A DNA stretch of 26,883 nt from an uncultured Oscillospiraceae bacterium (GTDB lineage: Bacteria; Bacillota; Clostridia; Oscillospirales; Ruminococcaceae), in contig CAJTVI010000033.1 of the NCBI GenBank assembly GCA_910579545.1, forward strand, positions 1-26,883, given 5' to 3'. Shown piece by piece: positions 8,072 through 14,696 of this stretch. The stretch's first letter is position 1, and each line of letters opens with the position of its first letter. The notes under the pieces are model-generated. The model saw only the letters and a program-made list of their open reading frames with translations, was not told the origin of the DNA and did no database searches. The position numbers were made by a program, and so were the translations under genes.

Positions 8072-8587
8072 TCAGCCGAACAGGTCCTCGTCGTCGCAAA
8101 GCTTTACAAAGCTTGCGGCCGAAAGGGCGAACTGTGCCGGCTCGCCGCCCGCTTCGGGGGCGATGCGGATGTTTTGCCCCTCCTTGCCCAGCAGGATGCC
8201 GGTCACCTCCCGCCGGCCGGCCTCGTCCGGCCGGATCAGGCGGGCCAGCACCTTTTGCCCGGCCAGGGCGGCGAAATGCTCGTCCCTTGTCAGCCGGCGG
8301 CCAAGCCCCGGGCTGCCCACCTCCATGTAATAGCTCTGGGGGATGGGGTCGGCCGCGTCGATCACCGGGTCGATGGCCCGGCTGGCGGCCTCGCAGGTGT
8401 CGGTGTCCAGCGGGGTGTCCCGGTCGATCAGCACCCGCAAAAACCAGTCCGGCCCTTCCTTTTCAAACCGCACGTCCCACAGCCGAAGGCCCATGCCCTC
8501 GATCACCGGGCGCACCAGCGCCTCCACCGCCGCGGCGGTACTGCCCCCGCCGCCGGCCGCTTTTGGTTTTGCCATACGGCCCTTCAT
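8072..8587 (-). CDS. rimP: ribosome maturation factor RimP
   Basis: RimP assists maturation of the 30S subunit and stands first in the nusA-infB operon of most bacteria. The 171-residue protein has the N-terminal RimP domain with LVRPVIEGMGLRLWDVRFEKEGPDWFLRVLID and the conserved CEAASRAIDPVID and YMEVGSPGLGRRL motifs. A C-terminal SH3-like domain (about residues 100-171) follows. Two starts compete: ATG at 8587 (used here, very close to GGAGGAGGG) and ATG at 8575 four codons later, which has better spacing from the same region. About 115 bases of leader separate it from the promoter at 8710-8738. Confidence 0.93.
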   Translation of the reverse strand: MKGRMAKPKAAGGGGSTAAAVEALVRPVIEGMGLRLWDVRFEKEGPDWFLRVLIDRDTPLDTDTCEAASRAIDPVIDAADPIPQSYYMEVGSPGLGRRLTRDEHFAALAGQKVLARLIRPDEAGRREVTGILLGKEGQNIRIAPEAGGEPAQFALSAASFVKLCDDEDLFG

Positions 8588-8658
8588 CCCTCCTCCGGCC
8601 TGCCCCGCCCGCGCCGGGACCCGCCCGGCACGCCGGCGCACCGGCCTATGACGCAAGA

Positions 8659-8682
8659 AGAGCGGGCCTTGCGGCCCACTCT
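8659..8682 (-). promoter_or_regulatory. leader hairpin with GNRA-type loop upstream of rimP
   Basis: In the predicted 5' leader of the rimP-nusA-infB transcript, a 10-bp stem (one G-U pair) closes a GCAA tetraloop. On the minus strand the arms are AGAGTGGGCC and GGCCCGCTCT. A short TCTT follows. It begins about 20 bases after the expected transcription start. This could be a stabilising 5' hairpin, a protein-binding site or a weak attenuator; sequence alone does not decide. Confidence 0.5.
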
Positions 8683-8709
8683 CCAGCATTCCATCCTTCT
8701 TAGTACCAG

Positions 8710-8738
8710 ATTATAACACACCCCGCCCGGTTATGCAA
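8710..8738 (-). promoter_or_regulatory. sigma-70 type promoter of the rimP-nusA-infB operon
   Basis: On the minus strand TTGCAT (8738-8733) and a perfect TATAAT (8715-8710) are 17 bases apart. The expected start is near 8703, giving a leader of roughly 115 bases before rimP. It is the only strong promoter seen for the nine-gene operon. Confidence 0.88.
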
Positions 8739-8867
8739 GCCTTTTGCCGGTTTTTGGGGCGGTTTTTCGGCAAAACGCCGGTTTTTTGGGGCAGTTTGCC
8801 CCACCCTGCGGCGGATGCGGATCCTTTTGCCCCACTTTTCAGGGATGCGCCGCGCGGAACGGCCCCC

Positions 8868-9773
8868 TTAAAAAGAGAGCTGTTCCGGCTGCGCGCCGTG
8901 CACCAGCGCCGCGATGCCGGCGGCGGTGTACACAAGGCCGCGCTGCCGGCAGACGGCCTTGAACGCGTCCTCCAGCTGCCGCGCGGCGGGGCTGGGGCAG
9001 AAGTACCGCCCGCCAAAGGCCGCCCTGTACCGCCCGGCCATGCCGGGGAAGGCCGCCTCGAGCCCGGCGTAAAAATATTCCCGCTGGCCGGCCCGCTGGG
9101 TCACCCCAAAATTGCCCGGCCCGCCCGCGTAGGCCATGCGGGCCCCGGCGTCCGCCGCCGCCTGCAGGATGGCGGCGACGTTTTGGGGGGTGTCCTCCAA
9201 AAAGGGCAGGATGGGGGTGAGCAGCACCCCGCAGTTTACCCCGGCCAGCGCCAGCTCGCGCAGGGCGGCCAGCCGCCGGGCGGGGGGCGGGGCGGCCGGC
9301 TCCACCGCCCGGCAGAGCGCCTCGTCCAGGCTGGTAAGGGTAAAAAACACCGCCGCGCCCGGCCCCTCGGCCAGCCGCATCAAAAGGCCGAGGTCGTTCA
9401 GCACCAGGTCGCTCTTGGTGATCACCGCCACCCCAAAGCCGTGCCGGGCCAGCAGCCCCAGCGCCCCGTGGGTGAGCCGCTCGGCCGGCTCAAAGGGGTT
9501 GTAGGGGTCGCTCATCGAGCCGGTGAGCACCACCCCGCTGCGGCGGGTGCGGCGCAGATCGCTCTCCAAAAGGGCGAGGGCGTCCTGCTTTGTGTGCACC
9601 TGGTCAAAGGCCTGGATGCCGTAGCAGTCGCTGCGGCTGTCGCAGTAGATGCAGCCGTGGGGGCAGCCCCGGTAGAGGTTGATGGTGTAGTCGCTGCCCA
9701 GCCAGCCGTTTTTTTGCCGGGGCGAGAGGATGCGCCTGGCCGGCAGGGCGGGCAGCGGGGCGGCGGCGGTCAA
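8868..9773 (-). CDS. SPL-family radical SAM protein
   Basis: This is a radical SAM enzyme of the family that includes spore photoproduct lyase and Rv2578c-like proteins. The cluster-binding cysteines lie in the CxxxCxxC motif CPHGCIYC (C37, C41, C44), preceded by TINLYRG and followed by DSRSDCYG. Further matches are GSMSDPYNPFEP and the VITKSDLVLNDLGLL strand-helix. The 301-residue length fits. The start is TTG at 9773, overlapping the stop of panE by four bases, with GAGGCGGGG just upstream; no ATG precedes the conserved region. It is probably translated by coupling to panE. Whether it repairs DNA photoproducts or acts on another substrate cannot be told; most members outside spore photoproduct lyase proper are uncharacterised. 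Confidence 0.88.
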   Translation of the reverse strand: MTAAAPLPALPARRILSPRQKNGWLGSDYTINLYRGCPHGCIYCDSRSDCYGIQAFDQVHTKQDALALLESDLRRTRRSGVVLTGSMSDPYNPFEPAERLTHGALGLLARHGFGVAVITKSDLVLNDLGLLMRLAEGPGAAVFFTLTSLDEALCRAVEPAAPPPARRLAALRELALAGVNCGVLLTPILPFLEDTPQNVAAILQAAADAGARMAYAGGPGNFGVTQRAGQREYFYAGLEAAFPGMAGRYRAAFGGRYFCPSPAARQLEDAFKAVCRQRGLVYTAAGIAALVHGAQPEQLSF

Positions 9774-10681
9774 TACCCCGCCTCGATGGCCCGGATGCGC
9801 TCGTAAAGCCGGTCGTTGACCGGTGTTGCCAGCCCGTGCTTTGCGGCCAGCCGCCGCACCGTGCCGCTGAACAGCTCCACCTCGGTGGGGCGTTTGGCCA
9901 GCACGTCCTGCAACATGCTGGGCATCCCGTCCGCCGCCTGGCCGCCCAGGCCGGCCAGCCAATCGGTGAGCAGCTGTTCGGTGAGCGGCACCCCCTCGAG
10001 GGGGGCGAGGGCCAGCACCTCGTGCATGGCGGCGATCATGGTATCCCGCGCCGGGCCGGGGGCCTGCAGCCCGCCGTAGGGCACCCCGTAGACGGCGGAG
10101 GCCTGGTTGAGCCCCACGTTGACCATCAGCTTGCGCCACTGGGCAAACCGGATGTCCGGGTGGACCTGGTGCGGGATGCCGGCGGCCTCGAACAGGGCGG
10201 CCACCGCCCGCACCCGCTCGCTTTTTTCGCCGTCCAGTTCGCCAAACTGGATGCTGCCCATGTTTTTGTAAACAAGGGCCTGGCCGGTGCGGGTGGCGTC
10301 CATGCCCAGCGCCACCGCCCAGACCACCTGCCCGGGCCAGACCGCCGCAAGTTCCTCCTCGCTCGAGATGCCGTTGAGCAGGCTGAGGATCACGGTGTGC
10401 GGCCCCACCTGGCCGGTCATGTCCCGGATGGCGCTTTGCAGGGCGGTGGCCTTGACCGCCACCAGCACCAGATCGGCCGGGGGCAGGGCGGCGTCTGGGG
10501 TGATAAAGGCAAAATCGCACGCCTCGCCGTTTGCCAAAACCGGCCCGGCGGTGTAGCGGGCGATCCGCTCGGGGCTGGCGATCACCCTGAAATCCCCTTT
10601 GGGCAGGGCATGGGCCAGCGGGCGGCCAAACAGGATGCCCAGCGCCCCCATGCCGATCAGCGAAACGGTTTTGATCTGCAT
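9770..10681 (-). CDS. panE: 2-dehydropantoate 2-reductase (ketopantoate reductase)
   Basis: PanE reduces ketopantoate to pantoate with NADPH in pantothenate (coenzyme A) synthesis. The 303-residue protein has the Rossmann motif GMGALG at 10-15, the VAVKA strand, and the conserved Asn of LLNG (N103). The catalytic Lys and Asn lie in KLMVNVGLN (K184, N188). The C-terminal SMLQDVLAKRPTEVE segment is a strong family signature. The start ATG at 10681 has AAAGGGGAAA upstream. No panB or panC lies next to it, so it could also be one of the paralogues in this family that act on other ketoacids. It is read from a promoter that overlaps the divergent glycosyltransferase promoter. Confidence 0.9.
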   Translation of the reverse strand: MQIKTVSLIGMGALGILFGRPLAHALPKGDFRVIASPERIARYTAGPVLANGEACDFAFITPDAALPPADLVLVAVKATALQSAIRDMTGQVGPHTVILSLLNGISSEEELAAVWPGQVVWAVALGMDATRTGQALVYKNMGSIQFGELDGEKSERVRAVAALFEAAGIPHQVHPDIRFAQWRKLMVNVGLNQASAVYGVPYGGLQAPGPARDTMIAAMHEVLALAPLEGVPLTEQLLTDWLAGLGGQAADGMPSMLQDVLAKRPTEVELFSGTVRRLAAKHGLATPVNDRLYERIRAIEAGY

Positions 10682-10712
10682 TGCGGTTTCCCCTTTCTTT
10701 TGCGCGCGGCGG

Positions 10713-10741
10713 TTGCGCCTTGGCGCGTTTTATATTATAGT
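10713..10741 (+). promoter_or_regulatory. promoter of the glycosyltransferase gene
   Basis: TTGCGC (10713-10718) and TATAGT (10736-10741) are 17 bases apart on the plus strand. The start expected near 10748 leaves a short leader that holds AAAGGAGG at 10761-10768. The -10 shares four bases with the -10 of the opposite promoter. Confidence 0.65.
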
Positions 10742-10762
10742 GGAGACAGAGCCTGATCGCAA
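10734..10762 (-). promoter_or_regulatory. promoter of panE and the radical SAM gene
   Basis: On the minus strand TTGCGA (10762-10757) and a perfect TATAAT (10739-10734) are 17 bases apart. The -10 lies on top of the plus-strand -10, so the two polymerases cannot both bind at once. Confidence 0.72.
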
Positions 10763-10777
10763 AGGAGGGATCCCCCC

Positions 10778-11617
10778 ATGGAACAGCCGCTGGTAAGCGT
10801 GATCATCCCGGTATACAACGCCAAAAACCACATCGTGCGCTGCCTGGAGAGCGTGCGCAGGCAGACCTACCAGAACTTAGAGATCATCCTGATCAACGAC
10901 GGCAGCCGGGACGTGAGTTTGGAAGTGTGCCAGATGTACGCCCGGGTGGACGGGCGCATTTTGCTGGTGGACAAGGCCAACAGCGGGGTTTCGGCCACCC
11001 GCAACCTGGGGCTGGAACTGGCCAGGGGCCGGTATTTGCAGTTTGTGGACAGCGACGACTACCTTGCCCCCAGCGCCACCGCCCTGCTGGTGCAGAAGGC
11101 AGAGGAAAACGCGGCGGATATGGTGATTGCCCACTACTACCGGGTGGAGTACCCCTACGGCGGCCGGGCCGGACAGCCGGAGGACGCCCCCGCCCCGGTG
11201 GTGACCCCCCTGGGCTTTTTGCCCGAGGGCTTTTTGGACAAGCGCGGCTTTGCCGAAAACCTGATGGCCGAGCCGGCCAGCTTTTACTACGGCGTGATGT
11301 GGAACAAACTCTACCGCCGCGGGATCGTGGCCGAGCACGCCATCCGCTGCAGCGAGGAGCTGACCTGGAGCGAGGACTTTTTGTTCAACTTAGAGTTTAT
11401 CCGGTACGCCGAGCGGTTTTACTCGCTGGCCAGCCCCATCTACTACTATGTGCAGAACCCGGCCAGCATCTGCGCCACCCGCATCAACCTGCACAACCTG
11501 GTAACCACCAAGGCGGCGCTTTTTTCCTACTACAAGGAACTGTACGAGGAGATGGGCCTGTACGAAAAGAACAAGCTGCAAATTTACAAGTATCTTGTGG
11601 CCAGCGCCGAGGCCTGA
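10778..11617 (+). CDS. family 2 glycosyltransferase
   Basis: This enzyme transfers a sugar from a nucleotide-sugar donor, probably to a cell-surface glycan or glycolipid. The 279-residue protein shows the GT-A fold signature VSVIIPVYNAKNHI at residues 6-19, then IILINDGSRD, then the metal-binding DSDD at 91-94. The C-terminal half (TWSEDFLFNLEFIRYAERFYSLASPIYYYVQN) resembles EpsJ/WcaA-like glycosyltransferases of Firmicutes surface polysaccharides. No membrane span is evident. The ATG at 10778 follows AAAGGAGG. It stands alone between its own promoter and a strong terminator, so it is monocistronic. The sugar and acceptor are unknown; no other polysaccharide genes are in the window. Confidence 0.9.
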   Translation: MEQPLVSVIIPVYNAKNHIVRCLESVRRQTYQNLEIILINDGSRDVSLEVCQMYARVDGRILLVDKANSGVSATRNLGLELARGRYLQFVDSDDYLAPSATALLVQKAEENAADMVIAHYYRVEYPYGGRAGQPEDAPAPVVTPLGFLPEGFLDKRGFAENLMAEPASFYYGVMWNKLYRRGIVAEHAIRCSEELTWSEDFLFNLEFIRYAERFYSLASPIYYYVQNPASICATRINLHNLVTTKAALFSYYKELYEEMGLYEKNKLQIYKYLVASAEA

Positions 11618-11625
11618 AGCCAGCC

Positions 11626-11664
11626 CCCCGCCCACCCGCCGCGCGGCGGGTGGGCGGGGTTTTT
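11626..11664 (+). terminator. strong intrinsic terminator after the glycosyltransferase
   Basis: A perfect 34-bp palindrome (arms of 17 bases at 11626-11642 and 11643-11659) is followed by TTTTT. It starts eight bases after the stop codon. The U-run exists only on the plus strand, so it should not terminate the convergent transporter gene efficiently. Confidence 0.9.
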
Positions 11665-11676
11665 GGCGGGCGGTTC

Positions 11677-12570
11677 TTACTCCTGCCCTAAGATCACGAT
11701 GCCCACCACCGCGATGCCGATCACGGCGTAGTGCTTCCAGCTGAGCTTTTCTTTTAAGAACAGCCGGCTCCAGAGCACGCTGAACAAGCAGTAGCTGCTG
11801 ATCATGGGGGCGGCCACGATGGCGTTGGCCCCGATGGCAAAGATGTAGGCAAACTGCCCCGCCGTTTCGCAGACGGCCGCGGCCAGCTTGGGCCCCTCCC
11901 GCTTTGGGGTGAGGGGCTGTTTTTTGATGAGCACCACATACACAAAGGCGCCGATGCCCAGCAGCAAAAAGGTCAGTTCGTAGGCGATGTTGGCCGGGGC
12001 CTCGTCGATGACGTTTTCCAGCAGCCAGGTGTCGGCAAAGGTGCCAAGGCCATCCAAAAAGCAGTAGAGCAGCGGCAGGGTGATGGCCCAGAAGCTGCGG
12101 GTGTAGCGGGCGTTGGGCACCTCGCCGGCGGCGGCCAGCAGCGCGTCGTTCTGGCGTTTTTCCAAAACGCCCAGCAAAAACACCGCTATGGATACCAGCG
12201 CCACCGCAAACAGCTGCAGGCCGTCCATGGTGTCGCCCAACACCAAAAAGCAGAGCAGCGCCGCCACCGCCCCCGAGGAGTTGCAGATGGGGCTGGAGAC
12301 CGACAGCTCGATGTACCGCAGCCCCACATAGCCAAACACCATGGCCGCGATGTAGAGCACGCTGGCCGGCAGGTAGAGCCAGATGTGGTAAAGGGTAAAG
12401 GGGGTGCCGGCGAGCAGCTCGTACCCCGCGTGCAGGCCCATGACAAGGCCCACCGCCATGACCATCTTCCAGTGGCTGTAGCGGTCGTCCGGGCGGCTGC
12501 CCATTTTGCTGAAGAGGTCCGAGCCGCTCCAGCAGAGCAGCGCGATCAGGGCCAGAAAAAACCAGTTCAT
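11677..12570 (-). CDS. DMT/EamA-family membrane transporter
   Basis: A 297-residue integral membrane protein of the drug/metabolite transporter superfamily, with about ten predicted hydrophobic segments arranged as two EamA-like halves. The first half begins MNWFFLALIALLCWSGSDLFSK. The second ends with YCLFSVLWSRLFLKEKLSWKHYAVIGIAVVGIVILGQE, the usual last two helices of this family. A polar loop near residues 136-155 separates the halves. The substrate cannot be told from sequence. The start ATG at 12570 has AAAGGA about ten bases upstream and lies 25 bases after the stop of the aminopeptidase gene, so the two are probably cotranscribed. Confidence 0.88.
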   Translation of the reverse strand: MNWFFLALIALLCWSGSDLFSKMGSRPDDRYSHWKMVMAVGLVMGLHAGYELLAGTPFTLYHIWLYLPASVLYIAAMVFGYVGLRYIELSVSSPICNSSGAVAALLCFLVLGDTMDGLQLFAVALVSIAVFLLGVLEKRQNDALLAAAGEVPNARYTRSFWAITLPLLYCFLDGLGTFADTWLLENVIDEAPANIAYELTFLLLGIGAFVYVVLIKKQPLTPKREGPKLAAAVCETAGQFAYIFAIGANAIVAAPMISSYCLFSVLWSRLFLKEKLSWKHYAVIGIAVVGIVILGQE

Positions 12571-12595
12571 TGTTTGATCGTCCTTTTCTTTTTTC

Positions 12596-14380
12596 TCAGG
12601 CCAGCGGCGCGGTTTTTTGGGCCAGCCAGGCGCGCTGGGCCTCGGTGAGCCGGCTCGCCAGGGTGGTGTAGACCATCGCGTGGTACTCGTTGATCCAGCG
12701 CCGCTCCTCGGCGCTCAGCAGTTCAGGCTGCACCGCCTCGAGGGCGATGGGGCAGTAGGTGATCGGCTCAAAGCCAAAGAAGCGGCCGTACTCGGTTTTC
12801 ATCAGCTCCACGCAGACCAGCTCGTTCTCGATGCGGATGCCCACCCGGCCGGTCTCGTAGATGCCCGGCTCATCCGTGATGGTCATGCCGGGCTGGAACT
12901 TGACATTGTTCGAGATGCGCAGGTTCTGCGGGCCCTCGTGCACCCCGCCCACAAAGCCCACCCCGTGGCCGGTGCCGCAGCGGTAGTCGATCCCCTCGCG
13001 CCAGACTGCGCTGCGGGCCAGGATGTCCAGGTTGCCGCCGGTGCAGCCCTCCAAAAACACCGCCCGCGCCATGCCGATGTGGCTTTTGAGCACGAGGGTG
13101 TACCAGTGCTTCTGCTCCTCGGTGAGGGGGCCGAGGGGGTAGGTGCGGGTGATGTCGGTGGTGCCGTCGAGGTACTGGCCGCCGGTGTCCACCAGCAAAA
13201 AGCCCTCCGGCGCAAGGGCGGCGTGGCTTTGCTCGGTGGCTTGGTAGTGCATCATGGCCGCGTTGGGCCCGTAGGCCGCGATGGGGGCAAAGCTCTCCAT
13301 CAGGTAGCCCTCTTCCTTGGCCCGCTCGGCCGCCAGCATGCCGCCGATGTCGTACTCGGTGAGCGGCTGGCCGGCCGCCATCGCGGCCTCCAGCGCCATC
13401 TGGAAGCGCACCATCGCCGCGCCGTCCTTTTCGTGGGCGCGGCGGATGTTGGCAAGCTCGGCCTCGCTCTTGACCCCCTTCATCAGCTGGATGGGGTCCT
13501 CCCCGGTCTTGAGGGTAAAGGCGGGGTTTTGGCCCAGGGCGCTGCAGATGGCGTAGTTGGTGCCCGCCTCGTCCACCAGCACCGTTTCGGGGGCGGTGTG
13601 GGCCGCAAGGGCGGCGGGCAGTTCCCCGTACCCGCGCACCGTGACCCCCTGCCCCGCAAGGGCCTGCTGGGCCTCGGCGGGCAGCCGGCTGTGGTCGATG
13701 AACAGCACGGCGGAGCTTTGGGTTACAAAGCACCAGGCCAGCGCAAAGGGGGTGCACTCCAGATCGGCCGCCCGCAGGTTGAGCAGCCAGGCGGTGCTGT
13801 CCAGCCGGGTGACGACCTGGGCGGTGGCCCCCTGCTTTTTCAGCTCCTCGCGCAGGCGGGCCAGCTTGTCGGCGGCCGGCTCGCCCGCGTACCGCTCGTC
13901 CAGCAGCCAGGCCGGGGTGGCGGGCACCGGCGGGCGGTCCGGCCAGTTGGGGCCGGCAAGGTCGATGTCCCGCACCGAGGCGCCCTTTTCCGCAAGGGCC
14001 GTTTGCAGCTCCTTGACCAGCGCGGTGCTGGCCACCCCGCCGTCCAGCGCAAGCACCTCCCCCTCGCCCAGGGCGTTTTTGAGGTATTCGGCCACGGTGG
14101 GCACCCCGGGCAGGGCCATTTTTTGCAGTTCGATCTCGCTGCCGGCCAGCTGCTGTTCGGCCTGCACAAAATACCGGCCGTCCACCCAGAGGGCGCTCTT
14201 TTGGCGGGTGACCACCAGGGTGCCCACGCTGCCGGTAAAGCCGGAAAAGTACCGCCGGGCCGCCCAGTGGGCGGGCAGGTACTCGCTGATATGGGGGTCG
14301 CTGGAAGGGATCAGGCAGGCCGCCGCCCCCTCGCGGGCCATGGCGGCGCGCAGCACCGCAAGCTTTTGGTTGGTCGTCAT
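12596..14380 (-). CDS. M24B Xaa-Pro aminopeptidase (aminopeptidase P)
   Basis: This cytoplasmic metallopeptidase removes N-terminal residues that precede proline. The 594-residue protein has two creatinase-like N-terminal domains (HWAARRYFSGFTGSVGTLVV near residues 37-56, typical of the long aminopeptidase P type) and a C-terminal pita-bread domain. The metal ligands are seen in order: Asp in LLVDTGGQYLDGTTDITRTY (two Asp), His in GHGVGFVGGVHEGP, Glu in ITDEPGIYE and Glu in GIRIENELVC. ATG 14380 is chosen. GTG 14404, eight codons upstream, with AGAAGG five bases before it, is a real alternative. The length matches the about 590-residue Firmicutes form. It heads a likely two-gene unit with the transporter. 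Confidence 0.94.
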   Translation of the reverse strand: MTTNQKLAVLRAAMAREGAAACLIPSSDPHISEYLPAHWAARRYFSGFTGSVGTLVVTRQKSALWVDGRYFVQAEQQLAGSEIELQKMALPGVPTVAEYLKNALGEGEVLALDGGVASTALVKELQTALAEKGASVRDIDLAGPNWPDRPPVPATPAWLLDERYAGEPAADKLARLREELKKQGATAQVVTRLDSTAWLLNLRAADLECTPFALAWCFVTQSSAVLFIDHSRLPAEAQQALAGQGVTVRGYGELPAALAAHTAPETVLVDEAGTNYAICSALGQNPAFTLKTGEDPIQLMKGVKSEAELANIRRAHEKDGAAMVRFQMALEAAMAAGQPLTEYDIGGMLAAERAKEEGYLMESFAPIAAYGPNAAMMHYQATEQSHAALAPEGFLLVDTGGQYLDGTTDITRTYPLGPLTEEQKHWYTLVLKSHIGMARAVFLEGCTGGNLDILARSAVWREGIDYRCGTGHGVGFVGGVHEGPQNLRISNNVKFQPGMTITDEPGIYETGRVGIRIENELVCVELMKTEYGRFFGFEPITYCPIALEAVQPELLSAEERRWINEYHAMVYTTLASRLTEAQRAWLAQKTAPLA

Positions 14381-14519
14381 ACCTTGCAAAACCTCTTTTC
14401 TCACTGCGTCCTTCTGCCCGCGCGGCGGCAGGGGCCCCCCGCGTTTTTCAGGGCGGGGCGGCTGGCCTGGCGGGGTGTTCCGGGCCGGCCGGGCAAAAGG
14501 CGCTTTTTTACCGAATCCT

Positions 14520-14547
14520 ATTGTACCATCAATGCCGCGAAATGCAA
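14520..14547 (-). promoter_or_regulatory. promoter of the aminopeptidase P gene
   Basis: On the minus strand TTGCAT (14547-14542) and TACAAT (14525-14520) are 16 bases apart, about 130 bases upstream of the ATG at 14380. The 14405-14696 gap otherwise holds the plus-strand cobW leader; a TTGACA at 14560-14565 followed 18 bases later by AAGAAT (14584-14589) is the best but weak plus-strand promoter candidate there. Confidence 0.65.
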
Positions 14548-14593
14548 GATGCCCGCCCCTTGACAGGGCGGCTATAATAATAAAAGAATAAAA

Positions 14594-14633
14594 AGGGCCG
14601 CCGGCGCGCCTGCGAACGCGGCCCTCCGCAGGC
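14594..14633 (+). promoter_or_regulatory. overlapping alternative hairpins in the CobW gene leader
   Basis: An 8-bp perfect stem (AGGGCCGC 14594-14601 with GCGGCCCT 14618-14625) encloses a segment GCCTGCG (14608-14614). This segment is fully complementary to CGCAGGC just downstream (14627-14633). Only one base separates the last two arms, so both stems can hardly form at once. The arrangement fits a two-state leader, but GC-rich sequence produces such pairs by chance. Confidence 0.35.
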
Positions 14634-14696
14634 CGCCCCCGCAAACCCTTTTGCCGGGCGGCCGAACAGCAGACAGAAAGGCGGGGCAGATAAACC

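Noticed and set aside
12617..14563. Long plus-strand open frame opposite the aminopeptidase gene
   Set aside because: Shadow of the M24 gene with no recognisable domain; the opposite strand carries all metal ligands in order.
14560..14578. TTGACA followed by TATAAT upstream of the CobW gene
   Set aside because: Only seven bases separate them, far too few for a sigma-70 promoter; a weak AAGAAT at 18 bases is the only proper-spaced partner.
14594..14633. H-type pseudoknot in the CobW leader
   Set aside because: The loop that must cross the 8-bp first stem is one base long, which is not sterically possible with both stems complete; alternative folds are more likely.
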